64,000 bases of DNA from Candidatus Mycolicibacterium alkanivorans (lineage in GTDB: Bacteria; Actinomycetota; Actinomycetes; Mycobacteriales; Mycobacteriaceae). The stretch spans positions 1,984,001-2,048,000 of the forward strand of contig NZ_JAIVFL010000001.1 in NCBI RefSeq assembly GCF_022760805.1, given 5' to 3'. Shown piece by piece: positions 27,785 through 38,586 of this stretch. Numbering within the stretch: the stretch's first letter is position 1; each line of letters starts with the position of its first letter. Position numbers and translations under genes: made by a program. Below the pieces are notes generated by a model that was given only the letters and a program-made list of their open reading frames with translations, was not told where the DNA came from and searched no databases.

Positions 27785-28031
27785 TGGGATACTGATGACG
27801 GATGTGCCCACAAACACATCCGAACGAATGAAGACTCAGACGTGCGCGACCACCGCAAACAGCGGTGCGGCGCCGACCGTCACAGCCATCATTCAGCCAG
27901 GCACTGAGCGCGTCCGTCACGGGCTGTTCGGAGCGAGACCATGACAAGCCCGGGGGAAGCTACCCGGGCGCACAGCGGAAGCCCTCGCGTGGCCGCGTCG
28001 CCAGACGCGCCCGGGGGCTTGAGGAGACTAC
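27785..28031 (+). promoter_or_regulatory. rne promoter and long structured 5' leader
   Basis: An extended -10, TG then G then GATACT, at 27785-27793 is followed by a leader of about 230 nt. It has hairpins GGATGTG/CACATCC (27800-27821), CACCGC/GCGGTG (27851-27867) and GC-rich pairings of CCCGGG tracts between 27950 and 28019, ending in a GAGGAG ribosome site. In E. coli, RNase E controls its own level through its leader; the same here is inference. Confidence 0.5.
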
Positions 28032-30773
28032 GTGGCCGACGATGACACCTTCCAGGAACTGCCCGAAACCCCCAGCGAGCCGCAGTGGGAATCACCCGCG
28101 GCTGCGGGCGAGGAATTACCCGAGCGCTTGAGAGTCCACTCCCTGGCCCGGGTGCTCGGCACCACCAGCAGGCGGGTCCTCGACGCACTGAGCGCGCTCG
28201 ACGGCCGCACCCGCAGCGCGCAGTCCACCGTCGACCGCAGCGACGCGGTGCGGGTGCGCGACGTGCTGGCGCAGGAGCTCGAGGCCGCTGACGCGCCGGC
28301 GGAGCCTGACGTCGTCGACTTCGCGGCCGAGGCGGTCGAGCAGGCCGCCGAGCCGGAGTCGCGGCTGATCCTGGAGACCGCCACCGTGGAGTCGGTGTTC
28401 ATGCCGCTCTTCGTCGCCCCGCGGCCCGTCCCGGCTGTTCTCGAGGACGACGACGACGAGGACGACGACGAGGACGACGAGGACGAGGAATCCGGCGCCG
28501 ACGCCGACGACGAGCAGGGCGACCGTCCGGCGAACCGGCGCCGCCGCCGCGGCCGTCGTGGTCGCGGACGCGGTCGCGGTGAGCAGGGCGGTGCCGACGG
28601 GGAGGATTCCGACCAGCCGGCCGCCGAGGACAAGTCCCAGGGCGCTGACGACGAGGGCGACGAGGCCAACGGCGACGAGGAGTCGGGCACCGGTGAGGGT
28701 GCCACCCGGCGCCGTCGCCGGCGCCGTCGCCGCAAGGCCGGTGGCGGCGAGGACGGCGAGGCCGGGTCGTCCGACGATCCGCCCAACACCGTCGTGCACG
28801 AGCGCGCCCCGCGCGAGAAGACAGACCGCGACCCGGACGCCATCCAGGGCATCAGCGGTTCCACTCGGCTGGAGGCCAAGCGTCAGCGCCGCCGCGACGG
28901 TCGCGAGGCCGGTCGGCGCCGCCCGCCGATCCTGACCGAGGCTGAGTTCCTGGCCCGCCGCGAGGCGGTCGACCGGGTCATGGTGGTGCGCGACAAGGTG
29001 CGCACCGAGCCGCCGCACGAGGGCGCCCGGTACACCCAGATCGCGGTCCTCGAAGACGGTGTCGTCGTCGAGCACTTCGTCACCTCGGCCGCGTCGGCGT
29101 CGCTGGTCGGCAACATTTACCTGGGCATCGTGCAGAACGTGCTGCCGTCGATGGAGGCCGCCTTCGTCGACATCGGCCGCGGCCGCAACGGCGTGCTCTA
29201 CGCCGGTGAAGTGAACTGGGAGGCCGCCGGCCTCGGTGGCGCGCAGCGCAAGATCGAGCAGGCACTCAAGCCTGGCGACTACGTCGTCGTCCAGGTCAGC
29301 AAGGACCCGGTCGGTCACAAGGGCGCCCGCCTGACCACCCAGGTGTCACTGGCCGGGCGCTACCTGGTCTACGTGCCGGGTGCCTCGTCGACCGGCATCA
29401 GCCGCAAGCTGCCCGACACCGAGCGTCAGCGGCTCAAGGAGATGCTGCGCGACGTGGTGCCGTCGGACGCCGGCGTGATCATCCGGACCGCCTCCGAAGG
29501 GGTCAAGGAATCCGACATCCGCGGTGACGTCGAGCGGCTGCAGGAGCGCTGGAACGGTATCGCCGCGCAGGCCGAGGAGATCAAGGCCAAGGCTGCCGGT
29601 GCCGCCGTCGCGCTCTACGAAGAGCCCGACGTGCTGGTCAAGGTGATCCGTGACCTGTTCAACGAGGACTTCTCCAATCTCATCGTCTCCGGCGACAACG
29701 CCTGGGAGACCATCAACTTCTACATCGATTCCGTTGCCCCGGAACTGCTTTCGAAGCTGACCAAGTACGAGCCGGCCAGCCTGGATGGGCCCGACGTGTT
29801 CGCGGTGCACCGCGTCGACGAGCAGCTGGCCAAGGCGATGGACCGCAAGGTGTGGCTGCCCTCGGGCGGCACGCTGGTCATCGATCGCACCGAGGCGATG
29901 ACCGTCGTCGACGTCAACACCGGCAAGTTCACCGGCGCCGGGGGCAACCTCGAGCAGACCGTCACCAAGAACAACCTCGAGGCGGCCGAGGAGATCGTGC
30001 GCCAGCTGCGGCTGCGCGACATCGGCGGCATCGTGGTCATCGACTTCATCGACATGGTGCTGGAGTCCAACCGGGACCTGGTGCTGCGCCGGCTGACCGA
30101 GGCGCTGGCCCGCGACCGCACCCGCCACCAGGTGTCCGAGGTGACCTCGCTGGGCCTGGTGCAGCTGACCCGCAAGAAGCTCGGCACCGGACTGGTCGAA
30201 GCGTTTTCGACCACCTGCACGCACTGCAGCGGCCGGGGCATCGTGCTGCACGCCGATCCGGTCGACACCACGGCCGGCGCCGGGCGCAAGGCCGAGTCCG
30301 GCGGGCGCCGCAGCAAGCGCGGCAAGAAGGCACGCACCGACGAGCCCGCCGTCGTCGCGCGGGTGCCGGCCCACGGGCCCGGTGAACACCCGATGTTCAA
30401 GGCGATGGCGGCGGCCAACGGCAGGTACGAGGACGACGAGTCCGAAGAGGAGCTCGCCGACGAACTCGAGCGGGAGGCGATCTCGGACCTCGAGGCCGAC
30501 ACCGAGGAGCTCGAGGTCGTCGACGACGACCTCGACGACGAGGACTCCGATGAGGACGAGATCGACGTAGACCTCGACGAGGATGACGAGGACGTCGACG
30601 AGGACACGCTGGACATCGACGCCGAGGATTCCGATGAGGACGACGACGAGGACCTCGACGACGAGGACGACCTGGACGAGGACGAGCCCGTCGCGGCGCC
30701 CGCACCTGCGGTGGGCACCGGACGGACCCGTCGGCGCGCCGCGGCCCGGCCAGCCGGGCCGCCCGTGTCCTAG
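28032..30773 (+). CDS. rne: Ribonuclease E/G
   Basis: The 913-residue endoribonuclease has the catalytic core in its centre, as in other mycobacteria. It is flanked by an acidic/basic N-terminal extension (Asp/Glu run near residue 139, then an Arg-rich [18 protein letters not shown]) and a very acidic C-terminal tail. The S1 domain is around NIYLGIVQNVLPSMEAAFVD, the 5' sensor follows, the DNase I-like active site includes VIDRTEAMTVVDVNTGKFTG and IVVIDFIDM, and the Zn-link is CTHCSGRG. It starts RNA decay and processes rRNA. GTG 28032 follows GAGGAG. Homologous to Rv2444c. Confidence 0.95.
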   Translation: MADDDTFQELPETPSEPQWESPAAAGEELPERLRVHSLARVLGTTSRRVLDALSALDGRTRSAQSTVDRSDAVRVRDVLAQELEAADAPAEPDVVDFAAEAVEQAAEPESRLILETATVESVFMPLFVAPRPVPAVLEDDDDEDDDEDDEDEESGADADDEQGDRPANRRRRRGRRGRGRGRGEQGGADGEDSDQPAAEDKSQGADDEGDEANGDEESGTGEGATRRRRRRRRRKAGGGEDGEAGSSDDPPNTVVHERAPREKTDRDPDAIQGISGSTRLEAKRQRRRDGREAGRRRPPILTEAEFLARREAVDRVMVVRDKVRTEPPHEGARYTQIAVLEDGVVVEHFVTSAASASLVGNIYLGIVQNVLPSMEAAFVDIGRGRNGVLYAGEVNWEAAGLGGAQRKIEQALKPGDYVVVQVSKDPVGHKGARLTTQVSLAGRYLVYVPGASSTGISRKLPDTERQRLKEMLRDVVPSDAGVIIRTASEGVKESDIRGDVERLQERWNGIAAQAEEIKAKAAGAAVALYEEPDVLVKVIRDLFNEDFSNLIVSGDNAWETINFYIDSVAPELLSKLTKYEPASLDGPDVFAVHRVDEQLAKAMDRKVWLPSGGTLVIDRTEAMTVVDVNTGKFTGAGGNLEQTVTKNNLEAAEEIVRQLRLRDIGGIVVIDFIDMVLESNRDLVLRRLTEALARDRTRHQVSEVTSLGLVQLTRKKLGTGLVEAFSTTCTHCSGRGIVLHADPVDTTAGAGRKAESGGRRSKRGKKARTDEPAVVARVPAHGPGEHPMFKAMAAANGRYEDDESEEELADELEREAISDLEADTEELEVVDDDLDDEDSDEDEIDVDLDEDDEDVDEDTLDIDAEDSDEDDDEDLDDEDDLDEDEPVAAPAPAVGTGRTRRRAAARPAGPPVS

Positions 30774-30783
30774 GTGAGGCGGT

Positions 30784-30813
30784 TTGACCCTCCCGGTGCT
30801 GGTCACGTAACCT
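30784..30813 (+). promoter_or_regulatory. Probable housekeeping promoter of rplU-rpmA
   Basis: TTGACC (30784-30789) and TAACCT (30808-30813) are 18 bp apart, close to the SigA consensus. The leader to the rplU ATG is about 110 nt. Confidence 0.55.
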
Positions 30814-30930
30814 TGAGCAGTTGTCGCCTGGCGTCCGTCGCCGGCGGCAGCGGGCTCAAGATCCCGCACCCCCAGACCCGCGCACGCAGCTCCGGTTAGC
30901 GCGCGCCCGCAGAGCAAGGCAGAGGAACTG

Positions 30931-31242
30931 ATGGCGACGTACGCAATCGTCAAGACCGGCGGCAAGCAGTACAAGGTTGCCGTCGGTGACGTGGTCAAGG
31001 TCGAGAAGCTCGACGGTGAGCCGGGCGCTTCGGTGTCGCTGCCCGTCGCGCTCGTCGTCGACGGCGCGACGGTGACCACCGACGCCAAGGACCTGGCCAA
31101 GGTCGCGGTGACCGGCGAGGTGCTCGAGCACATCAAGGGCCCCAAGATCCGCATCCACAAGTTCAAGAACAAGACCGGCTACCACAAGCGGCAGGGTCAC
31201 CGTCAGCCGCTGACCGTGCTCAAGGTCACCGGAATCAAGTAA
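30931..31242 (+). CDS. rplU: 50S ribosomal protein L21
   Basis: The 103-residue protein begins [20 protein letters not shown], the L21 signature, and ends [17 protein letters not shown]. It binds 23S rRNA near L20. AGAGGAA precedes the ATG. rpmA follows after 20 bp, forming the standard rplU-rpmA-obg order. Confidence 0.98.
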   Translation: MATYAIVKTGGKQYKVAVGDVVKVEKLDGEPGASVSLPVALVVDGATVTTDAKDLAKVAVTGEVLEHIKGPKIRIHKFKNKTGYHKRQGHRQPLTVLKVTGIK

Positions 31243-31262
31243 GCGACAGGGAGCGAACAGAC

Positions 31263-31526
31263 ATGGCACACAAGAAGGGCGCTTCCAGCTCGCGCAACGG
31301 CCGCGAATCCAATGCCCAGCGGCTCGGCGTCAAGCGGTTCGGCGGTCAGGCCGTCAAGGCCGGCGAGATCCTCGTCCGCCAGCGCGGCACCCATTTCCAC
31401 CCCGGCGTGAACGTCGGCCGCGGCGGTGACGACACCCTGTTCGCCACCGCTCCCGGCGCGGTGGAGTTCGGTCTCAAGCGCGGCCGCAAGACCGTCAACG
31501 TCGTCCGCGTCGCGCGACCGGAGTAG
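31263..31526 (+). CDS. rpmA: 50S ribosomal protein L27
   Basis: The 87-residue protein begins [20 protein letters not shown] and contains [20 protein letters not shown]. Its N-terminal tail reaches the peptidyl-transferase centre. It has its own AGGGAGCG ribosome site. Confidence 0.98.
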   Translation: MAHKKGASSSRNGRESNAQRLGVKRFGGQAVKAGEILVRQRGTHFHPGVNVGRGGDDTLFATAPGAVEFGLKRGRKTVNVVRVARPE

Positions 31527-31538
31527 GTCTTAATTTCG

Positions 31539-31594
31539 CGAGTGTGCATCCACTGCGAGATTGAGACCGATTTCTCGCAGTAGACGCACACTCG
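31539..31594. repeat. 22-bp-arm inverted repeat between rpmA and obg
   Basis: The arms 31539-31560 and 31573-31594 pair at 20 of 22 positions around a 12-nt loop; they start CGAGTGTGC and end CACACTCG. No T-tract follows, and the stem ends 20 bp before the obg start. It may attenuate read-through, protect the upstream mRNA end, or be a copy of a short mycobacterial interspersed palindrome. Confidence 0.7.
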
Positions 31595-31614
31595 ACGATT
31601 GAAAGGACTCTCCG

Positions 31615-33063
31615 ATGCCCCGGTTCGTCGACCGCGTCGTCATTCACACGCGTGCGGGCAACGGCGGTAACGGCTGTGCGTCGGTCCATCGCGAGAAGTT
31701 CAAGCCGCTCGGCGGTCCTGATGGCGGCAACGGCGGCAGCGGCGGCAGCGTCATCCTGGTCGTCGACCCGCAGGTGCACACGCTGCTGGACTTCCATTTC
31801 CACCCGAACGTCGTCGCGCCTTCCGGCAAGCAGGGTATGGGCAGCAACCGCGAAGGCGCCAACGGCGTCGATCTCGAGGTGAAGGTTCCCGACGGCACCG
31901 TCGTGCTCGACGAGCAGGGCCGGCTGCTGGCCGACCTGGTCGGCGCCGGCACCCGCTTCGTGGCCGCCGAGGGCGGTCGCGGCGGCCTGGGCAATGCCGC
32001 GCTGGCTTCCCGCGCCCGAAAGGCGCCCGGTTTCGCGCTGCTCGGCGAGAAGGGCCAGGAGCGCGAACTCACCCTGGAGCTCAAGACCGTCGCCGACGTC
32101 GGTCTGATCGGCTTCCCGTCGGCGGGCAAGTCGTCCCTGGTGTCGACGATCTCGGCGGCCAAGCCCAAGATCGCCGACTACCCGTTCACCACGCTGGTGC
32201 CCAACCTCGGCGTGGTCTCGGCCGGTGAGCACACCTTCACCGTCGCCGACGTGCCGGGCCTGATCCCCGGCGCTTCCCAGGGCCGCGGGCTGGGCCTGGA
32301 TTTCCTGCGTCACATCGAACGCTGCGCGGTGCTGGTGCACGTCGTGGACTGCGCCGCGCTCGAACCCGGTCGCGACCCGATCTCCGACATCGACGCGCTC
32401 GAGGCCGAACTCGCCGCGTATCAGCCGACGCTGCAAGGGGATTCGACACTCGGTGACCTCGCCGACCGCCCGCGCGCGGTGGTGCTGAACAAGATCGACG
32501 TGCCCGAGGCCCGTGAGCTCGCCGATTTCGTGCGCCCCGAGATCGAAAGCCGCGGCTGGCCGGTCTTCGAGGTGTCGACCGTGAGCCGGGAAGGCTTGCG
32601 GGAGTTGATCTTTGCTCTGTGGGACATGGTGGCGTCCTACCAGGCCACCCAGCCCGAGGTGGTGCCGCGGCGCCCGGTGATCCGGCCGATCCCGGTCGAC
32701 CAGAGCGGCTTCAGCGTCGAGGTCGACACCGAGAACCCCGGCGGGTTCGTGGTACGCGGCACCCGGCCGGAACGCTGGGTGGCGCAGACCAACTTCGACA
32801 ACGACGAGGCGGTCGGCTATCTCGGCGACCGACTGGCCCGCCTGGGCGTCGAGGACGAACTGCTGAAGCTGGGTGCCAAGCCGGGATGTGCGGTCACCAT
32901 CGGTGACATGACTTTCGACTGGGAGCCGCAGACGCCCGCCGGCGTGGACGTCACCCCGACCGGCCGCGGCACCGACGCCCGGCTGGAGCGCAACGACCGA
33001 ATCGGAGCCGCCGAGCGCAAGGAGGCCCGTCGCCTGCGCCGCGAGCACGGGGACGAGCAGTGA
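31615..33063 (+). CDS. obg: GTPase Obg/CgtA
   Basis: The 482-residue GTPase has the Gly-rich Obg fold ([34 protein letters not shown]), then a G domain with G1 [10 protein letters not shown]3 [10 protein letters not shown] and G4 NKID, and a C-terminal OCT domain ([20 protein letters not shown]). It acts in 50S maturation and stress/growth control. Its stop overlaps the proB start (GTGA). Confidence 0.97.
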   Translation: MPRFVDRVVIHTRAGNGGNGCASVHREKFKPLGGPDGGNGGSGGSVILVVDPQVHTLLDFHFHPNVVAPSGKQGMGSNREGANGVDLEVKVPDGTVVLDEQGRLLADLVGAGTRFVAAEGGRGGLGNAALASRARKAPGFALLGEKGQERELTLELKTVADVGLIGFPSAGKSSLVSTISAAKPKIADYPFTTLVPNLGVVSAGEHTFTVADVPGLIPGASQGRGLGLDFLRHIERCAVLVHVVDCAALEPGRDPISDIDALEAELAAYQPTLQGDSTLGDLADRPRAVVLNKIDVPEARELADFVRPEIESRGWPVFEVSTVSREGLRELIFALWDMVASYQATQPEVVPRRPVIRPIPVDQSGFSVEVDTENPGGFVVRGTRPERWVAQTNFDNDEAVGYLGDRLARLGVEDELLKLGAKPGCAVTIGDMTFDWEPQTPAGVDVTPTGRGTDARLERNDRIGAAERKEARRLRREHGDEQ

Positions 33064-34160
33064 GTCAGTACCGCGACGCGATCCGCACCGCCCGGAGTGT
33101 CGTCGTCAAGGTCGGCACCACCGCACTGACCACCAAGTCGGGGTTGTTCGACGCCGGCCGGCTGGCCAAACTCGTCGACGCCATCGAGGCCCGGATGAAG
33201 GCCGGTTCCGATGTCGTCATCGTGTCCTCCGGCGCGATCGCCGCCGGCATCGAGCCGCTGGGCCTGAGCAAGCGTCCCACCGACCTGGCCACCAAGCAGG
33301 CGGCGGCCAGCGTAGGTCAGGTCGCTCTGGTCAACGCCTGGAGCGCGGCGTTCGCCCGCTACGACCGCACGGTGGGACAGGTGCTGCTGACCGCACATGA
33401 CATCTCGATGCGGGTACAGCACACCAACGCCCAGCGCACGCTGGACCGACTGCGGGCGCTGCACGCGGTGGCCATCGTCAACGAGAACGACACCGTGGCC
33501 ACCAACGAGATCCGCTTCGGTGACAACGACCGGCTCTCAGCGCTGGTGGCCCACCTGGTGGGTGCCGATGCGCTGATTCTGCTCTCCGACATCGACGGGC
33601 TCTACGACGCCGATCCCCGCAAGGCCGACGCGCGTTTCATCCCCGAGGTGACCGGGCCGGACGACCTCGACGGGGTGGTGGCCGGGCAGGGCAGCGCGCT
33701 GGGCACCGGCGGGATGCGTTCCAAGCTGTCCTCGGCGCTGCTGGCCGCCGACGCCGGGTTGCCGGTGCTGCTGGCCGCTGCGACCGACGCCGCCACGGCG
33801 CTCACCGACGCCTCGGTGGGCACCGTGTTCGCCCCGCGGCCGGACCGGATGTCGGCACGCCGGTTCTGGGTCCGCTACGCCGCGGAGGCATCGGGGGCGC
33901 TGACGCTGGACGCCGGGGCGGTGCGCGCGGTGGTCAAGCAGCGGCGCTCATTGCTGCCCGCCGGTATCACCGCCGTGTCAGGCCGGTTCTTCGGCGGCGA
34001 CGTCGTCGAGCTGCGCGGGCCCGTCGAGCAGATGGTGGCGCGCGGTGTGGTGGCCTATGACGCTGCCGAGTTGGCCACGATGATCGGTCGGTCCACCAGT
34101 GACCTGCCCGCCGAGATGCGCAGGCCGGCCGTACACGCCGACGACTTGGTGGCGGTCTAG
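33060..34160 (+). CDS. proB: Glutamate 5-kinase
   Basis: The 366-residue kinase has an amino-acid kinase domain ([54 protein letters not shown]) and a C-terminal PUA domain from about 270. It phosphorylates glutamate, the first step of proline synthesis; proA lies 3.2 kb downstream rather than adjacent. It is translationally coupled to obg. Its last codons overlap the convergent sirtuin gene by 4 nt. Confidence 0.97.
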   Translation: MSQYRDAIRTARSVVVKVGTTALTTKSGLFDAGRLAKLVDAIEARMKAGSDVVIVSSGAIAAGIEPLGLSKRPTDLATKQAAASVGQVALVNAWSAAFARYDRTVGQVLLTAHDISMRVQHTNAQRTLDRLRALHAVAIVNENDTVATNEIRFGDNDRLSALVAHLVGADALILLSDIDGLYDADPRKADARFIPEVTGPDDLDGVVAGQGSALGTGGMRSKLSSALLAADAGLPVLLAAATDAATALTDASVGTVFAPRPDRMSARRFWVRYAAEASGALTLDAGAVRAVVKQRRSLLPAGITAVSGRFFGGDVVELRGPVEQMVARGVVAYDAAELATMIGRSTSDLPAEMRRPAVHADDLVAV

Positions 34161-35002
34161 CGCCCGCGCGACAGCGAGTTGCGTCCGGCCAGCTCGTCGG
34201 CGAGCAGCGCCAGCATCTCCGAGCAGCCGTTGTCCACCTTGACCGACGCCAGATCGTCGCCGCGGGTGGGTCCGCGGTTGATGATCGCGACGGGTATGCC
34301 CGCTGCCGCGGCGTGCCGCACGAACCGGTAGCCGGAGAACACCGTCAGCGACGACCCGGCCACCAAGAGCGCGTCGGAGGAGTCGATGAGTGAATAGGCT
34401 TGATCCACAACCTGTTTGGGAACGCTCTCGCCGAAGTAGACGATGTCGGGTTTGAGCATGCCGCCGCACGACGGGCAGTCGACGAAGCGGAACGACCCGG
34501 TGTCGGTGACCACCGCGTCGGCGTCCGGCGCCACCGCCAGCCCCCCGACCTTCTCGGCCCGCTCGGCGAACCCCGGGTTGGCGGCATCGAGTTGCTCGCC
34601 AAGCGCCGCGCGGGACATCGTGTACCGGCAATCCAGGCACACCACCCGCGCGTAGGTACCGTGCAGGTTGATCACGTTGCGGCTGCCCGCCTTGGTGTGC
34701 AGCAGGTCGACGTTCTGAGTGATCACCCCGGCGACCGGGCCGGCATGCTCCAGCGCGGCCAGCGCGCGGTGCCCGGCATTCGGCCGGGTCTGCGCCATGT
34801 GCCGCCAGCCCAGGTGGTTGCGGGCCCAGTAGCGCTGCCGGTACTCCCGGCTGGAGGTGAACTGCCGGATCGTCATGGGGTTGGCCGGCGGCGAGTCCGG
34901 GCCGCGGTAGTCCGGGATGCCCGAGTCGGTGGACAGGCCCGCACCCGTCAGCACGGCGATGCGCCGGCCCGTCAGGACTGCGACGAGCTCGGGGGCTTCC
35001 AC
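34157..35002 (-). CDS. Sir2-family NAD-dependent protein deacylase
   Basis: The 281-residue sirtuin has [19 protein letters not shown] near the N terminus, [19 protein letters not shown] with the catalytic His, a four-Cys zinc site (CLDC and CPSC) and [10 protein letters not shown]. It removes acyl groups from lysines using NAD. GTG 35002 is the start nearest the Rossmann strand. A relic of an isochorismatase-like gene ends 1 nt upstream of it, suggesting the two were once a coupled pair. The nearby NAD synthetase is a suggestive but unproven link. Confidence 0.92.
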   Translation of the reverse strand: MEAPELVAVLTGRRIAVLTGAGLSTDSGIPDYRGPDSPPANPMTIRQFTSSREYRQRYWARNHLGWRHMAQTRPNAGHRALAALEHAGPVAGVITQNVDLLHTKAGSRNVINLHGTYARVVCLDCRYTMSRAALGEQLDAANPGFAERAEKVGGLAVAPDADAVVTDTGSFRFVDCPSCGGMLKPDIVYFGESVPKQVVDQAYSLIDSSDALLVAGSSLTVFSGYRFVRHAAAAGIPVAIINRGPTRGDDLASVKVDNGCSEMLALLADELAGRNSLSRGR

Positions 35003-35003
35003 G

Positions 35004-35093
35004 TCACCAGGATAGGCGGCTGTCCGAGGCGCACCAGCCTGTCGCGGGGGTGGCACTGAACATGTCCACCACCAGAACGGCGGTATCGGCCAT
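35004..35093 (-). pseudogene. Isochorismatase-family hydrolase relic (N terminus only)
   Basis: From ATG 35093 the reverse strand reads MADTAVLVVDMF, the first strand with the catalytic Asp of cysteine-hydrolase/isochorismatase proteins. It goes out of homology after about 13 residues and stops at 35004, 1 nt before the sirtuin GTG. The remainder (normally about 180 residues) is missing, consistent with an internal deletion. Confidence 0.5.
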
Positions 35094-35146
35094 GGCTTCG
35101 GGCGTACCCGTTTCCGGGTTCTCGAACACGCGGGCAACAATGGGTC

Positions 35147-37189
35147 ATGGATTTCTATTCCGCCTACCGGCGCGGGTTCGTCCGGGTGGCCGCGTGCACT
35201 CACCGCACGGTGCTTGCGGACCCGGCCGCCAACGCCGAGTCGGTGTTGCGGATCGCGCGGGCCTGCCATGACGACAGTGTGGCCGTGGCGGTGTTCCCGG
35301 AGCTCACCTTGTCGGGGTATTCGATCGAGGACATCCTGCTGCAGGACACGTTGCTCGACGCGGTCGAGGACGCCTTGCTGGAGGTGGTCGCCGCCTCCGC
35401 CGATCTGTTCCCGGTCCTGGTGGTCGGCGCGCCGCTGCGCTACCTGCATCGTATCTACAACAGCGCGGTGGTGATCCATCGCGGTGTCGTGCTCGGCGTC
35501 GCGCCGAAGTCCTACCTGCCGACGTACCGGGAGTTCTACGAACGCCGCCAGGTCGCCCCCGGCGACGACCTGCACGGCACCATCCGCGTCGGTGGCGCCG
35601 AGGTGCCGTTCGGCCCAGATCTGCTGTTCGCGGCCGACGACGTGTCCGGTCTGGTGCTGCATGTCGAGATCTGCGAGGACATGTTCGTGCCCGTGCCGCC
35701 GAGCGCGCAGGCCGCGCTGGCGGGGGCGACGGTGCTGGCGAACCTGTCGGGTAGTCCCATCACGATCGGGCGAGCCGAGGATCGCAAGCTGCTGGCCCGC
35801 TCGGCCTCGGCGCGCTGCCTGGCCGCCTACGTCTATGCAGCGGCCGGGGAGGGCGAGTCGACCACCGACTTGGCCTGGGACGGCCAGACGATGATCTACG
35901 AGAACGGCCGGTTGCTCGCCGAGTCCGAACGCTTCCCGAAGGGCGAGCGCCGTTCGGTGGCCGACGTCGACCTCGACCTGCTGCGCGCCGAGCGGCTGCG
36001 GATGGGCACGTTCGACGACAACCGCAGGCACCACCAGGACGCGCTGAAATCGTTCCGGCGCATCGGTTTCGTCCTCGATCCACCCACCGGCGACATCGGC
36101 CTGATGCGCGAGGTCGAGCGATTCCCGTTCGTACCCAGCGATCCGGCTCGGCTGGAACAGGATTGCTACGAGGGCTACAACATCCAGGTCTCCGGGCTCG
36201 AGCAGCGGCTGCGCGCGCTGAACTACCCGAAGGTGGTCGTCGGGGTCTCCGGCGGTCTGGACTCGACGCACGCGCTGATCGTCGCCGCCCGCGCGATGGA
36301 CCGGGAAGGCCGGCCGCGCAGCGACATTCTCGCGTTCACCCTGCCGGGGTTCGCCACCGGCGAGCGCACCAAGGCCAACGCGATCAGACTCTCGAACGCG
36401 CTGGGCGTCACCTTCGAAGAGCTCGACATCCGGTCGACGGCCAAGCTGATGCTGACCGAGATCGGCCATCCGTTCTCCCGCGGTGAAGAGGTCTACGACA
36501 TCACCTTCGAGAACGTGCAGGCCGGGCTGCGCACCGACTACCTGTTCCGGATCGCCAACCAGCGCGGCGGCATCGTGCTGGGAACCGGTGACCTCTCCGA
36601 GTTGGCGCTGGGCTGGTCCACCTACGGTGTCGGCGACCAGATGAGCCACTACAACGTCAACGCCGGGGTCCCGAAAACCCTTATCCAGCACCTGATCCGG
36701 TGGGTCATCTCCTCAGGGCAGTTCCCCGACGAGGTCGACGAGATCCTGCAGTCGGTGCTCGACACCGAGATCACCCCGGAACTGGTGCCCACCGGCGAGG
36801 ACGAGGAGATCCAGAGCAGCGAGGCCAAGGTCGGTCCGTACTCGCTGCAGGACTTCTCGTTGTTCCAGGTGCTGCGCCACGGTTTCCGGCCGTCGAAGAT
36901 CGCGTTCTTGGCCTGGCACGCTTGGAGCGATCCCGACCGCGGCACGTGGCCGCCCGGCTTCCCCGAGGGCAAGCGTCCGTCGTACTCGCTCAAGGAGATT
37001 CGGCACTGGCTCGGTGTTTTCGCGCAGCGCTACTACTCGTTCAGCCAGTTCAAGCGTTCGGCACTGCCCAACGGCCCCAAGGTTTCCGCGGGCGGATCGC
37101 TGTCTCCGCGCGGTGACTGGCGCGCACCGTCGGACATGTCGGCACGGACCTGGCTGGCCGAGATCGAGCGCGAAGTCCCCGAAGACTGA
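35147..37189 (+). CDS. nadE: Glutamine-dependent NAD+ synthetase
   Basis: The 680-residue two-domain enzyme has an N-terminal nitrilase-type glutaminase with the triad Glu52 (FPELTLSGY), Lys121 ([13 protein letters not shown]) and Cys176 (EICEDMF), numbered as in M. tuberculosis NadE. A synthetase domain has the PP-loop GVSGGLDST and [16 protein letters not shown]. It amidates nicotinate adenine dinucleotide with glutamine-derived ammonia. It stands alone between the sirtuin and proA. Confidence 0.97.
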   Translation: MDFYSAYRRGFVRVAACTHRTVLADPAANAESVLRIARACHDDSVAVAVFPELTLSGYSIEDILLQDTLLDAVEDALLEVVAASADLFPVLVVGAPLRYLHRIYNSAVVIHRGVVLGVAPKSYLPTYREFYERRQVAPGDDLHGTIRVGGAEVPFGPDLLFAADDVSGLVLHVEICEDMFVPVPPSAQAALAGATVLANLSGSPITIGRAEDRKLLARSASARCLAAYVYAAAGEGESTTDLAWDGQTMIYENGRLLAESERFPKGERRSVADVDLDLLRAERLRMGTFDDNRRHHQDALKSFRRIGFVLDPPTGDIGLMREVERFPFVPSDPARLEQDCYEGYNIQVSGLEQRLRALNYPKVVVGVSGGLDSTHALIVAARAMDREGRPRSDILAFTLPGFATGERTKANAIRLSNALGVTFEELDIRSTAKLMLTEIGHPFSRGEEVYDITFENVQAGLRTDYLFRIANQRGGIVLGTGDLSELALGWSTYGVGDQMSHYNVNAGVPKTLIQHLIRWVISSGQFPDEVDEILQSVLDTEITPELVPTGEDEEIQSSEAKVGPYSLQDFSLFQVLRHGFRPSKIAFLAWHAWSDPDRGTWPPGFPEGKRPSYSLKEIRHWLGVFAQRYYSFSQFKRSALPNGPKVSAGGSLSPRGDWRAPSDMSARTWLAEIEREVPED

Positions 37190-37304
37190 CGCACGTCGCA
37201 GGCGGCGATCACCGCCGGGGCGAGGCCAGAACTGTCTCCCCGGCGCCCGGCAGCGCAGCCGCGCTGAAGAACAGCCCCCACCTGCCGGTTGCTGGAGAGA
37301 CCGA

Positions 37305-37310
37305 TACGCT
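37305..37310 (+). promoter_or_regulatory. -10 box of a leaderless proA promoter
   Basis: TACGCT lies 6 nt before ATG 37317, so the start of transcription should coincide with the start codon. Confidence 0.55.
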
Positions 37311-37316
37311 GGACTT

Positions 37317-38564
37317 ATGAGTGTCCAAGCGCCGTCGGTTCCCGATGTTCGCTCACAGGTGCACGACGCGGCCCGCCGCGCCCGCGTCGCCTCACGTGCC
37401 CTCGGATCGCTGACCACCACGGTCAAGGACCGCGCCCTGCACGCGGCCGCCGACGCCGTGCTCGCCCACACCCACCAGATCCTGGCGGCCAACGTCAAGG
37501 ATCTCGAGGTTGCGCGTGCCGCCGGCACGGCCGAGGCGATGCTGGACCGGCTGGCGCTGAACCCGCAGCGCGTCGACGGCATCGCCGCCGGGCTGCGCCA
37601 GGTCGCCGGGCTGCCCGACCCGGTCGGTGAGGTGCTGCGCGGCCGCACCCTGCCGAATGGCTTAAAGCTTCGCCAGCAGCGGGTTCCCCTGGGCGTGATC
37701 GGAATCGTCTACGAGGGCCGTCCCAACGTGACCGTCGACGCGTTCGGCCTGACCTTGAAATCTGGCAACGCGGTCCTGCTGCGGGGCAGCTCGTCGGCGG
37801 CGAACTGCAACGCCGAACTGGTGACCGTGCTGCGCGGCGCGCTGGCCGGTGAAGGTCTGCCCGAAGACGCCGTGCAGCTGCTGCCCAGCGCCGACCGCTC
37901 CAGCGTCACCCACCTGATCCAGGCCCGCGGCCTGGTCGACGTGGTGATCCCGCGCGGCGGGGCGGGCCTGATCGACGCCGTCGTGCGCGACGCCACCGTG
38001 CCCACCATCGAGACCGGCGTCGGCAACTGTCACGTCTACGTGCACTCGGCAGCCGACCTCGACATGGCCGAGGCGATCGTGCTCAACGCCAAGATGCGTC
38101 GGCCCAGTGTGTGCAACGCCGCCGAGACCCTGCTGATCGACGCTGGCATCGCCGACATCGCGCGGCCGCGGCTGCTGGCCGCGCTCCAGCAGGCCGGCGT
38201 CACCGTCCATGACGATCCGACCGAGGACGAACTGCGGGCGGAGTTCCTGTCGATGGACATCGCGGTGGCGGTCGTCGACGGAATCGACGCGGCGATCGAG
38301 CACATCAACACCTACGGCACCGGTCATACCGAGGCCATCGTCACTGCCAATGTCGCAGCGGCGCAACGTTTCACCGAACAGGTGGATGCGGCCGCGGTGA
38401 TGGTCAACGCGTCGACCGCCTTCACCGACGGTGAGCAGTTCGGTTTCGGCGCCGAGATCGGCATCTCCACCCAGAAGCTGCACGCGCGTGGTCCGATGGG
38501 TCTGCCGGAGCTGACCTCGAGCAAGTGGATCGTCTGGGGAGACGGCCACACCCGACCGGCCTGA
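37317..38564 (+). CDS. proA: Gamma-glutamyl phosphate reductase
   Basis: The 415-residue aldehyde-dehydrogenase-fold enzyme has [40 protein letters not shown] and the active-site Cys in [13 protein letters not shown]. It ends with [20 protein letters not shown]. It makes glutamate semialdehyde from the ProB product. The ATG at 37317 agrees with the leaderless -10 box. Confidence 0.97.
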   Translation: MSVQAPSVPDVRSQVHDAARRARVASRALGSLTTTVKDRALHAAADAVLAHTHQILAANVKDLEVARAAGTAEAMLDRLALNPQRVDGIAAGLRQVAGLPDPVGEVLRGRTLPNGLKLRQQRVPLGVIGIVYEGRPNVTVDAFGLTLKSGNAVLLRGSSSAANCNAELVTVLRGALAGEGLPEDAVQLLPSADRSSVTHLIQARGLVDVVIPRGGAGLIDAVVRDATVPTIETGVGNCHVYVHSAADLDMAEAIVLNAKMRRPSVCNAAETLLIDAGIADIARPRLLAALQQAGVTVHDDPTEDELRAEFLSMDIAVAVVDGIDAAIEHINTYGTGHTEAIVTANVAAAQRFTEQVDAAAVMVNASTAFTDGEQFGFGAEIGISTQKLHARGPMGLPELTSSKWIVWGDGHTRPA

Positions 38565-38586
38565 TCCACGACGGGAGGACCCCGAG

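Noticed and set aside
28440..28560. GAC/GAG repeat tract as a microsatellite or CRISPR-like repeat
   Set aside because: It is the in-frame acidic run of RNase E; units are not separated by spacers.
34157..36691. Very long reverse-strand frame covering the sirtuin and opposite nadE
   Set aside because: Only its last third is the sirtuin; the rest is the antisense of nadE with no motif.
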